Source of the DNA: Lysobacteraceae bacterium | GTDB taxonomy: Bacteria > Pseudomonadota > Gammaproteobacteria > Xanthomonadales > Xanthomonadaceae | Direction of reading: 5' to 3' | Assembly: GCA_016789405.1 (NCBI GenBank) | Contig: JAEUPQ010000040.1 | Location: forward strand, 1 to 64,000 | DNA length: 64,000 nucleotides | In this document: in pieces, positions 50,723-58,659 of the stretch | Position numbering within the stretch: the stretch's first letter is position 1 | How the letters are laid out: each line of letters opens with the position of its first letter | Translations under genes and position numbers: made by a program | Notes under the pieces: generated by a model | Told to the model about the DNA's origin: nothing | Seen by the model: only the letters and a program-made list of their open reading frames with translations | The model's database searches: none

Positions 50723-53008
50723 ATGCGCCGCACCCGTACTGTCGAAACGCTGTCTCCCGCCGCTCTCCGCCGTGCCGCGATCCGGCACAGTGGCCTGAGC
50801 CTGGCCATCGCCCTGGGCCTGTTCGCGCCGCTGGGCCATGCCCAGGACGCCTCCGACGCCCCGGCATCCGAGGAAGGCACGCTCGACACCATCAAGGTCA
50901 CGGCCCGCAAGCGCGAGGAAACCCTGCAGGACGTGCCGGTGGCGGTGACCGCGTTCACGCCGGACACGCTCGACCGGCTCAACGTCGAGGACCTGAGCGA
51001 TCTCGATGCGCAGGTGCCGAACCTCACCATCTACGCCGCGCGCGGCTCCAGCAGCACCGTCACCGCTTACATCCGCGGCGTCGGCCAGTCCGATCCGCTC
51101 TGGGGCGTCGACCCGGGCGTGGGCATCTACCTCGACGACGTTTACATCGCCCGACCGCAGGGCGCGCTGCTCGACGTGTTCGACATCGGCCGCATCGAAG
51201 TGCTGCGCGGCCCGCAGGGCACGCTGTACGGCAAGAACACGATCGGCGGTGCGATCAAGTACGTCTCCAAGCCGCTGCCGGAAACGCTGGATGGCTTCGC
51301 GTCGATCACCGTCGGCACCGACAGCCAGTTCGACGTGAAGGGCGCGATCGGCGGCCCGATCTTCGGCGAGAACAGCGGCCTGCGCGCGCGCGTTGCGGTC
51401 GCCAGCCTCAATCGCGACGGCTTCGGCGAGAACGTCAATACCGGCCAGCCGGCCAGCGACAAGGAAATCAACGCATTGCGCTTCAACCTCGGCGCCTATG
51501 CCGGAGAGACCTTCGACGCGCAGTTCACGTTCGACTGGATGGACGACCAGTCCGGCGTGCGCGCTGCGCGCATGCTTGCGCCGAACCGCTTCGCGCCCAC
51601 CACGCAGCCGCTGGACAGCCGCTACGACGTGCGCAACGGCATGCCGAACGTCAACGACACCGAGATGAAGGGCATGTCGGCCGTGTTCAACTGGCGCCCC
51701 GCCGAAGGCTCCGCACTGGAAGGCTGGGCCTTCAAGTACGTCGCCGCACGCCGCGAATCCGACACCGAGACGAACATCGACTTCGACACGCTGCCGAACA
51801 AGATCGCCGACGTGAAGGCGTTCTACAGCGACGAACAGACCTCGCAGGAATTCCAGCTCAACTACGACAAGGGTGGCCGTGCGCGCGGTGTGATCGGCCT
51901 CTACAGCTTCGACGGCACGGCCGGTGGTCGCGTGCTGAACAACTTCTTCAACCTGCTGTTCGGCGACACGCAGGGCAAGGTCGATACCGAAAGCTTCGCG
52001 GTCTACGCCGACTGGACCTTCGACCTCACCGATCGACTGAAGCTCGACGTCGGTGCGCGCTACACCGATGAAGACAAGCGCGCCCGCGTGCTCAACCGCG
52101 GCTATTCCGATGCCACGTTCAGCCGCCCGATCAGCGTGGTCGCGAACTTCGACAAGACCATCAACTTCAAGAACACGTCGCCGAAGATCTCGCTGGATTA
52201 CCAGGTCACCGACGACATCATGATCTACGGCCTGGCGAGCCGCGGCTTCAAGTCCGGCGGCTACAACATCCGCGCACAGGCCACGGCAGTGCCGCGGTCG
52301 GCCGAGCCGTTCGACGACGAGCAGGTCGACAGCCTGGAAATCGGCACCAAGATGTCGCTCTTCGACCAGCGCCTGTTCCTGAACCTGTCGGCCTTCCACA
52401 ACAAGTACAAGGACATGCAGCTGTCGGTGTTCACCGCCTACGACAGCAATGGCGACGGCACCGACGACGCGTTCTTCGGCGACTTCACCAACGCAGGCCA
52501 GGGCACGGTCAACGGTCTGGAAGTCGAGTACCAGTGGCTGCCGACCAAGCATTGGGCGATCAGCGGCAACCTGGCCTGGCTTGATGCCGAGTTCGACGAG
52601 TACATCTTCAAGAACGTCAACATCGCCGGCCAGCAGGAATTCACCAATGCACCGGAGTTCTCCGGCGCGCTGAACCTCGAGTACCGCACCACGCTCGGCC
52701 GTGCCGGCAGCCTGTCCGCACGCCTGGGCTACAGCTACCAGAGCGAAGTGGTCGCGACGACGGAAGTGGTGCGCGACCCTGTCACCGGCGCGACCGCTCA
52801 GCCGATCACCCAGGACGGTTACGGCCTGCTCAACGCCGGCGTGATCTGGAAGCCGAACGCGTCGTGGACGCTGTCGCTGCAGGGCAGCAATCTGACCGAC
52901 AAGGAATACCTGACCACCGGCTACAACCTCGTGTCGTCGCTGGGCGTGCTCACCGGGTTCTATGGCGCACCACGCCAGTTCTCGCTCACCGCACGCTACG
53001 ACTTCTGA
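50723..53008 (+). CDS. TonB-dependent outer-membrane receptor (2)
   Basis: A 761-residue outer-membrane receptor with a signal peptide (cut near GHAQ). A TonB-box-like segment DTIKVTARKREETLQDVPVA and the plug (about 55-165) follow, with VGIYLDDVYIARPQGALLDV and RIEVLRGPQGTLYGKNTIGG. A long barrel ends in RYDF, the normal terminal Phe. The KREE-LQDVPVA signature places it among the broad IroN/CirA-like xanthomonad receptors. Start ATG 50723 follows GAGGA by nine bases. It shares a 161-base divergent gap with the GntP permease, suggesting joint control and possibly a common substrate. Confidence 0.92.
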   Translation: MRRTRTVETLSPAALRRAAIRHSGLSLAIALGLFAPLGHAQDASDAPASEEGTLDTIKVTARKREETLQDVPVAVTAFTPDTLDRLNVEDLSDLDAQVPNLTIYAARGSSSTVTAYIRGVGQSDPLWGVDPGVGIYLDDVYIARPQGALLDVFDIGRIEVLRGPQGTLYGKNTIGGAIKYVSKPLPETLDGFASITVGTDSQFDVKGAIGGPIFGENSGLRARVAVASLNRDGFGENVNTGQPASDKEINALRFNLGAYAGETFDAQFTFDWMDDQSGVRAARMLAPNRFAPTTQPLDSRYDVRNGMPNVNDTEMKGMSAVFNWRPAEGSALEGWAFKYVAARRESDTETNIDFDTLPNKIADVKAFYSDEQTSQEFQLNYDKGGRARGVIGLYSFDGTAGGRVLNNFFNLLFGDTQGKVDTESFAVYADWTFDLTDRLKLDVGARYTDEDKRARVLNRGYSDATFSRPISVVANFDKTINFKNTSPKISLDYQVTDDIMIYGLASRGFKSGGYNIRAQATAVPRSAEPFDDEQVDSLEIGTKMSLFDQRLFLNLSAFHNKYKDMQLSVFTAYDSNGDGTDDAFFGDFTNAGQGTVNGLEVEYQWLPTKHWAISGNLAWLDAEFDEYIFKNVNIAGQQEFTNAPEFSGALNLEYRTTLGRAGSLSARLGYSYQSEVVATTEVVRDPVTGATAQPITQDGYGLLNAGVIWKPNASWTLSLQGSNLTDKEYLTTGYNLVSSLGVLTGFYGAPRQFSLTARYDF

Positions 53009-53063
53009 CCCCGGGGCTGTGTCCGATCCTCGCCGGACGGCAACCGCCTGACTGCAACCTCCG

Positions 53064-53085
53064 AAAAGGCGACCTTCGGGTCGCC
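53064..53085 (-). terminator. Minus-strand terminator with CGAA loop
   Basis: Read on the minus strand, stem GGCGACC-CGAA-GGTCGCC is followed by TTTT. On the plus strand the loop is UUCG. It lies downstream of the flavoenzyme gene on the minus strand. Confidence 0.7.
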
Positions 53086-53106
53086 GCCCTCTGCGTTGCG
53101 TGCGCA

Positions 53107-53138
53107 CCGTCCCCGTCGAAACGGGGGCGGTATTTTTT
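53107..53138 (+). terminator. Intrinsic terminator after TonB receptor 2
   Basis: A ten-pair stem, CCGTCCCCGT/ACGGGGGCGG (one G-T pair), with loop CGAA is followed by TATTTTTT. It ends plus-strand transcription before the convergent flavoenzyme gene. Confidence 0.85.
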
Positions 53139-53168
53139 GCGTGCGGAGAACGTCCAGCGAGCGACCGG

Positions 53169-55247
53169 TCAATGCTTGAGGATGTCGTTTTCGTCCGTGG
53201 TATGGAAATGCCGCTTGAAAGGCACGCCATCGGCGACGGGTTCGTCGAGTGCGCGCGCGTAGCGATGTCCTGAATACACCGCATGCGCGATGAGGCCCGG
53301 TGCCAGCGCGTCGCCAATCCGAATGACGGTACGGACGCCCGCGTCGGTCCATTCGCTTTCTCGCGATGCGATCGCGTGGTACAGCGTGTCATCGGGCAGT
53401 CGCGAGGTGATCGTCACCACCGCCGCGCAGTCGAGCGTGCACGACTTGCCGCTCCAGGCGTGTTCCAGCGACAGCCGGCCATCGGCGAAGCCGGTGACGC
53501 TGTGCGAGACCACCTGCTCGACACCGAGTTCGGCCATCCGCCACTGGATGTGGCGGTAATCGAGCGTATGCGCGCTCCATGACGCGATGGTGTCGTCGGG
53601 CGTGACGTAGAAAACCTCGCGCCCAGCCTTGCGCAGGGCCTCGGCGATGACGCTTCCGGTGTGGAAATAGTCGTCGTCGTAGAGCGCGACCGGACCGTCC
53701 GGCAGTCTGCCGTCCATGATGTCGTCCGGCGTGAACACGGCCGGGTTGTCGACGAAATCGCGCAGCGCCTCGCCATGGGTGCGCCCATAGCCATCGCGGC
53801 GCCAATGGCAACCCGTCGCGATCACGACGTGTTCCGCGCCGAAGTCGAGCACGTCCTGCGCGCTCAGGATGGAGTCAAGATACGTGGCGACATTGTTCAT
53901 CTTGCGGATCTGCCCGAGTCGCCAGTCGCGCACCCGTGCCCACTCGGCGAGCCCGGGCAGACGTGCTTCGCGGGTGACGCGACCGCCCAGTTCGCGACGC
54001 GCTTCGGCCAGGTGCACCTCGTAGCCGCGCTGGCCCAATGCCCGAGCCGCTTCCAGGCCCGCCGGTCCGCCGCCGATCACCAGCACCTTCGCGCTCGACT
54101 TCGCCGGTGCGATGCGCTCGGGATGCCAGTCCTTGCGCCATTCCTCGCCCATCGTCGGATTCTGCGTGCAGCGGATCGGCGTGATCGTGTTGTCGCCGGA
54201 CACGCAGAGATTGCAGCCGATGCATTCGCGGATGTCGTCGATGCGGCCTTCCTCGATCTTCTTCGGCAGGAACGGGTCGGCGATGGAAGGGCGCGCAGCA
54301 CCGATGAAGTCCAGCACGCCGCGCCGGATCTGCGACACCATCGTGTCCGGCGACGTGAACCGGCCGACGCCGACCACGGGCTTGCTCGTCGTCTTCTTCA
54401 CGAAATCGATGAACGGCTCCTGCGCGCCCTCGGGCGCGAAGCGCGAGGGCACGGAATCGTTGTACCAGGCCGCGACGTTCACGTCCCACAGGTCCGGCAG
54501 TTCGGCGAGCATGCCGACGATGTCCTGCGCTTCTGCAAGTTCGATGCCGCCCGGGCCGAGCATCTCCTCGGTCGCGAAACGGATCGCGACCGCGCAGCGA
54601 TGGCCCACGGCGTCCTTCGTGTCCTGCAGCACTTCGCGCAGCAGGCGCACGCGATTGTCGAGCGAGCCGCCGTATTCGTCGGTCCGATGGTTGCGGCGGC
54701 GCTGCAGGAAATGCATCGCCAGCGACAGGTCGTGGCCGCAATAGACGTAGATGATGTCCATCCCGGCGCGCATGCCTCGCAATGCGGCTTCGCGATGCCA
54801 GCGCCGGTAGTTCGCGATGTCCTGTTTGTCCATCGCCCGCGCCTGCGAAGGGTAGCCATACTTCGATGGCTGGTGCGAGGGGGCGATCAGCACTTCGCGC
54901 GAGTAGAGGTTCGACGCCGTGGGTCCGTTGTGTGTCAGCTCGACCGCCGCCAGCGCGCCGTGCGCATGCACCTTGTCGCACATCAGGGCGAGGGCGGGGA
55001 TGTCGCGGTCGTCCCACAATCGCGCTTCGACGTAGGGCGACAAGTCGCTCGACGGATGGATCTCGCATTCCTCGGTCGCGATCACCGCCCAGCCACCTTC
55101 GGCCTTCACCTCGCGCATCGCGGCATGCGCCAGCGGCATCGCATGGCCCATGCCGTTGCAGTGCGGCACCTGGAAAAATCGGTTCTTCGCCGTGACCGGC
55201 CCGATGCGCATCGGCGTGAAGAGGATGTCGTAGCGAGGGTCGCGCAT
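53169..55247 (-). CDS. Fe-S flavoenzyme, dimethylamine/trimethylamine dehydrogenase-like
   Basis: A 692-residue protein with an N-terminal FMN barrel and a C-terminal FAD/NAD-binding domain, like TMADH and 2,4-dienoyl-CoA reductase. Cys30 (QVPHCNGMGH) equals the TMADH cysteine bound to FMN. Cys342/345/348/360 (CIGCNLC...RC) bind a [4Fe-4S] cluster. The second-domain dinucleotide motif is VIGGGPAGLEAARALG. From memory, residues at TMADH Tyr60 and Trp355 are Glu60 and a non-Trp residue here, so the substrate is probably another N-methylated amine or amino acid rather than trimethylamine. No electron-transfer flavoprotein gene is adjacent. Confidence 0.85.
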   Translation of the reverse strand: MRDPRYDILFTPMRIGPVTAKNRFFQVPHCNGMGHAMPLAHAAMREVKAEGGWAVIATEECEIHPSSDLSPYVEARLWDDRDIPALALMCDKVHAHGALAAVELTHNGPTASNLYSREVLIAPSHQPSKYGYPSQARAMDKQDIANYRRWHREAALRGMRAGMDIIYVYCGHDLSLAMHFLQRRRNHRTDEYGGSLDNRVRLLREVLQDTKDAVGHRCAVAIRFATEEMLGPGGIELAEAQDIVGMLAELPDLWDVNVAAWYNDSVPSRFAPEGAQEPFIDFVKKTTSKPVVGVGRFTSPDTMVSQIRRGVLDFIGAARPSIADPFLPKKIEEGRIDDIRECIGCNLCVSGDNTITPIRCTQNPTMGEEWRKDWHPERIAPAKSSAKVLVIGGGPAGLEAARALGQRGYEVHLAEARRELGGRVTREARLPGLAEWARVRDWRLGQIRKMNNVATYLDSILSAQDVLDFGAEHVVIATGCHWRRDGYGRTHGEALRDFVDNPAVFTPDDIMDGRLPDGPVALYDDDYFHTGSVIAEALRKAGREVFYVTPDDTIASWSAHTLDYRHIQWRMAELGVEQVVSHSVTGFADGRLSLEHAWSGKSCTLDCAAVVTITSRLPDDTLYHAIASRESEWTDAGVRTVIRIGDALAPGLIAHAVYSGHRYARALDEPVADGVPFKRHFHTTDENDILKH

Positions 55248-55319
55248 GGGATGTTTCCGGGCAGGATCTGCGGCTATTCTGCACGCGCCGAGACGATGCG
55301 GTATCGATGGAGTTTCCGG

Positions 55320-55481
55320 ATGAATCCCGCGCTGGATCCTGTTCCCGGTGTACATGGAGGCCCAGCCGGGTCTGCCTGCCGTTCGGACGTGTGCCCAGAC
55401 CACGGCGTGATGGTCGATGGCGCGTGTCCTGCATGCGGATGCCTCGATCGCGGCGGCGACACCCGCCCGGTGCATCCATGA
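55320..55481 (+). CDS. 53-residue Cys-rich (zinc-ribbon-like) protein
   Basis: A short open frame with GGAG eight bases before the ATG. The product has five cysteines: Cys20, Cys25 (CRSDVC), Cys36, Cys39 and Cys41 in CPACGC, plus a central His. The CPxCGC knuckle is typical of small zinc ribbons. The stop codon overlaps the next ATG (ATGA), the usual sign of translational coupling to the DUF3592 gene. I do not recognise a named family. It is easily missed because the same frame is open as antisense over the upstream gene. Codon use is ordinary for the region. Confidence 0.6.
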   Translation: MNPALDPVPGVHGGPAGSACRSDVCPDHGVMVDGACPACGCLDRGGDTRPVHP

Positions 55482-55963
55482 GCGGCATGTTCGTCGTGGT
55501 TCCGCCGGAGGTCTGGCTGGCTTTGGCCATCAGCCTGTTGACGGCCGTCGCTGCGGCGCGGGCCTGGCGCCTGTATCGCCTCGGCGAGGCGTCCCGGCGC
55601 TGGCCGCGCACCGAGGGTACGGTCGTCGACATCTGGTTCGAAGTGCGCGAGAAATCCGACGACGATGGCGGTACCTACGTCTCCACCAATGCATATCTGG
55701 TCTACGACTACGTGTTGAACGGCCAGCGTTACCGGTCCCGCCGCTTCACCTATCGCCCCTCGCGCGGACTGGGCGAGCGCGAGGCCTATGCGCTGCTGCG
55801 CGGCATCACCCGGGGCCAGCGTGTCGAGGTGCGCTACGACCCGCGCCGTCCGCAGCGCGCGGTGGTGCTGACCGGAACCGATGCCGGCAACCTGTGGTGG
55901 ATCGCGCTCTGGGCCGTGGCGGCCGCCAGTGCCCTGGGCTATGCGGTGTACCGACTCGTGTAG
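55478..55963 (+). CDS. DUF3592 membrane protein
   Basis: A 161-residue protein with two membrane spans (FVVVPPEVWLALAISLLTAVA near the start, IALWAVAAASALGYAVY at the end) enclosing a beta-rich domain. That domain has the DUF3592 pattern TEGTVVDIWFE, AYLVYDYVLNGQRYRS and GQRVEVRYDPRRPQRAVV. The function is unknown; members are widespread in bacteria. Start ATG 55478 overlaps the stop of the small Cys-rich gene. Confidence 0.82.
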   Translation: MSGMFVVVPPEVWLALAISLLTAVAAARAWRLYRLGEASRRWPRTEGTVVDIWFEVREKSDDDGGTYVSTNAYLVYDYVLNGQRYRSRRFTYRPSRGLGEREAYALLRGITRGQRVEVRYDPRRPQRAVVLTGTDAGNLWWIALWAVAAASALGYAVYRLV

Positions 55964-55984
55964 ATCCTTTCGGCCAGAGCCCGC

Positions 55985-58054
55985 TCAAGGGGCTGTCGCG
56001 GAGGGGGCTGCCACGGGGAGCGCGGAGGGCGGCATGGAGGGCTGTCTGCCGATGTGCCGCTCGAAGAACGCCAGCATCTCGGTGTAGAGCTTGAGGTTGT
56101 TCTCCGGCTTCTCGAAACCGTGCTTTTCGCCTTTCTGGATGATCACGCCTTCCGGCGGATTTCCGGCGGCGATGAGCGCCTTCTGCATCGCGATCGTGTG
56201 CTCGGGCGGACAACGTTCGTCGTCCGCGCCAGCGGCGAGGTAGACGGGGATGCGGATGAGGTGCGCGCGCTTCACCGGCGATATCTCTGCACGCGCCTCG
56301 GGCGTGGCGCCGAGCGCACGGGTCAGGTATTCGCGGCCCTGTTCGCTCTGCGCCGTATCGCTCTTCTTCATCTGTATCTCGGCGTCGTAGAGGCCGACGT
56401 AGCCGAACGCGCAGCGATAGAGGCCGGGGGCCACCGTGGGCGCCATCATCGCGGCGTAGCCGCCGAAGCTGCCGCCGAAGATGCAGATGCGGTTCTTGTC
56501 GGCATGGCCCTTGTCGATGGCCCACTGCGTCGCATCGATGATGTCGTGCATGATGCCGCTGCCCCACTGGCCATAGGCTTTGTCCTCGAAAGCGTCGCCA
56601 TAGCCGCCTGAACCTCGGAAATTCAAACGCAGCACCGCGTATCCCCGGCTCGCCAGCAGCTGGGTTTCGGCATCGAACGACCAATGGTCCCGCACCCCCA
56701 TCGGGCCGCCGTGCACGCTCACGATCATCGGCAACGCCTTGCCGTCGCTGCTGTTCGGGATGGTCAGGTAGCCGTGCACCTTCAGGCCATCGCGCGTGGT
56801 GATGCTGAAGGCGCGCGTCTTCGCCATCCGTTCGGCCGGAAGCCATTCGCGATGGCGCATCAGCATGCTGGCCTGGGTCTTGTCGCGATCGTAGAGATAC
56901 AGTTCGCCCGGGCTCTGGTCACTGCCCACGCGGAACAGGAAGCGTCGACCGTCCCTCGTGGCGCTTTCAGGCGTCACGAGCCTGCGTGGGAAGAGTTTCG
57001 CCAGCGAACCATAGAGCGCGGCATCGGGGTGGTCGCCATCGAAGATGTCGACCTTCGGCAGGCCCGCCTCGGTGACCACGCCGATGATCGTGCCGCGCTT
57101 GTCGTTGGTCGACAGCAGGTGCGCGGGATCCGCGACGGGATCCTGGAACAGGCGGGTGAACTCGCCGGTCAGCGGATCGAGCGTGCCGAGGGAGCGCGTC
57201 GAGCGACCATCGTCGTGCTGCGCGTAGATGTGGCCTTCATCCGACCATCCCCGCAGCGAAACGCGACCGGCCGCGCCGGTGTAGGTCTTCACCAGCCGCC
57301 ACTCGTTAGGCCCGATGTAGCGATGGATTTCCTCGCCGCCATCGTCGAATTTCCCGTCCGTCTTGCCTTTCCGTTTCCGGGCGCCTTGCTTGATGGGGCA
57401 CACCGCCAGCACCGGCTGGTCGAGTTTCATCGCAACGTCGCAGTGCAATCGTGGCGTGCGCGAGATCGGCTGCAGCTTTCCTTCGAAGGTATCGATCTGG
57501 CCGATCTCCTCCATCCATGTGTCGTTGCGCTGGATGTACTGGCTGACCAGGACCTTGCCGTCATCGCCGCCGGGCGCTTCGATGAGATTGAAGTAACCAC
57601 TCTTGAAGGTACTGGCGACGGCAGCGAATTCGTTGCCGCGACCGACCCAGATACGCTTGAAATCGCTGCCGTCGGCGTTGATCGCCGCCCAGTTGAACAA
57701 TTCGTCGCGCTCGGCATAGCGACCCTTCGACCGTGCAGCCGAGAACAGGATGCGTTCGGGACCGCTCCATTGCAGGCTCACGAAACGATCGCCTTTCGCG
57801 AGGTTGTTCGCGCTGATGGTCTTGAGGTCGCTGGTGCGCAGCACGACCAGTGCATCCGCGTCGTCGCGTTCGGCCATCATCGCGAGGTACTTGCCCGTCG
57901 GCGAGATCACGAGTCCGCTGAGGCTGTCGGCACGGACGAAATGCTCGATCGGAATCGGCTCCGACCGTGGTGCCTGCGCTTGCGTGGACAAGGCCTGCAG
58001 AGAGAGCGAGAGGGCGAAGAGGCAGCGCAGGGTGCGCGAACGGAATGGGCGCAT
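55985..58054 (-). CDS. S9 family (prolyl oligopeptidase-type) peptidase
   Basis: A 689-residue exported serine peptidase. A signal peptide (LRCLFALSLSLQALSTQAQA) is followed by a beta-propeller region (about 40-410) and an alpha/beta-hydrolase domain. The catalytic Ser529 is in FGGSFGGYAAMM, the Asp is 611 or 612 in GADDERC, and His645 is in GEKHGFEKP. The oxyanion region is SVHGGPMGV. It likely cuts short peptides in the periplasm or outside. It is in the same orientation as the small membrane protein and TonB receptor upstream, suggesting a peptide-scavenging unit. Confidence 0.9.
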   Translation of the reverse strand: MRPFRSRTLRCLFALSLSLQALSTQAQAPRSEPIPIEHFVRADSLSGLVISPTGKYLAMMAERDDADALVVLRTSDLKTISANNLAKGDRFVSLQWSGPERILFSAARSKGRYAERDELFNWAAINADGSDFKRIWVGRGNEFAAVASTFKSGYFNLIEAPGGDDGKVLVSQYIQRNDTWMEEIGQIDTFEGKLQPISRTPRLHCDVAMKLDQPVLAVCPIKQGARKRKGKTDGKFDDGGEEIHRYIGPNEWRLVKTYTGAAGRVSLRGWSDEGHIYAQHDDGRSTRSLGTLDPLTGEFTRLFQDPVADPAHLLSTNDKRGTIIGVVTEAGLPKVDIFDGDHPDAALYGSLAKLFPRRLVTPESATRDGRRFLFRVGSDQSPGELYLYDRDKTQASMLMRHREWLPAERMAKTRAFSITTRDGLKVHGYLTIPNSSDGKALPMIVSVHGGPMGVRDHWSFDAETQLLASRGYAVLRLNFRGSGGYGDAFEDKAYGQWGSGIMHDIIDATQWAIDKGHADKNRICIFGGSFGGYAAMMAPTVAPGLYRCAFGYVGLYDAEIQMKKSDTAQSEQGREYLTRALGATPEARAEISPVKRAHLIRIPVYLAAGADDERCPPEHTIAMQKALIAAGNPPEGVIIQKGEKHGFEKPENNLKLYTEMLAFFERHIGRQPSMPPSALPVAAPSATAP

Positions 58055-58104
58055 GGCGGACGTGGCCGACGACGGGGTGTTTTCGGAAAAGCGCGTGTGC
58101 CGAG

Positions 58105-58533
58105 TCAGCGTCCTGCCCACAGCGCGATGATCGCGGCGAGCGCGTACCAGGCCCATTCCACGGGCTGGTTGGCGAGGCAGAAGAGGGTCTGTGCGTGATC
58201 GGTTCCCAGTCGCTGCAGGGCGTCGAGGGTGCGGAAGCCCATCGGGCCACCGACCTGGCTGGCTGCGATGATCCAGTTGCTGGTCATGACGACGGCGGTG
58301 GTGGCGGCCAGCGTGCCGATGGCGCGGGGCAGGCCCGGTGCGGCACGTCCGAGGCGCAGCAGCAGCGCGATGTCGAGCGCTGCCACGGCGGCCATCCATG
58401 CGCACTGGCGATCGAGGATGAGGGCGATGAGGCCCCAGATCGCGCTCATGCCCACCACGCCGAAGATGGCGAGCATGACGGGAGCGACGACGCGGTGGCG
58501 AGGCGGAGCGGGGGAGACGGTGGGGGCGGACAT
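58105..58533 (-). CDS. Small membrane protein, unknown
   Basis: A 142-residue predicted four-span membrane protein. It starts MSAPTVSPAPPRHR, followed by APVMLAIFGVVGMSAIWGLI and later spans, with a final WAWYALAAIIALWAGR. No motif is recognised. Start 58533 is chosen over 58593, which adds a basic run with a poor ribosome site. It lies between TonB receptor 3 and the S9 peptidase on the same strand. Confidence 0.6.
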   Translation of the reverse strand: MSAPTVSPAPPRHRVVAPVMLAIFGVVGMSAIWGLIALILDRQCAWMAAVAALDIALLLRLGRAAPGLPRAIGTLAATTAVVMTSNWIIAASQVGGPMGFRTLDALQRLGTDHAQTLFCLANQPVEWAWYALAAIIALWAGR

Positions 58534-58608
58534 GCGCAGAGAGTAGCGGACGGGGGAGCGGGTGCGAAGCGCGAGCGCATTCGGCCACCGCATGCCCTCA
58601 TGAACATG

Positions 58609-58638
58609 GAGACCCGGCCACTGGAGCGGCCGGGTCTC
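58609..58638 (-). terminator. Terminator-like hairpin after TonB receptor 3
   Basis: A perfect 11-pair stem, GAGACCCGGCC/GGCCGGGTCTC, with an eight-base loop lies just after the receptor gene on the minus strand. It lacks a strong T-run, so it may protect the mRNA end rather than terminate. Confidence 0.5.
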
Positions 58639-58659
58639 GCAGGGCGATGCCCGGGTCGG

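Noticed and set aside
50522-53392. Minus-strand open frame (956 codons) opposite TonB receptor 2
   Set aside because: Shadow of the receptor; no signal, domain or ribosome site.
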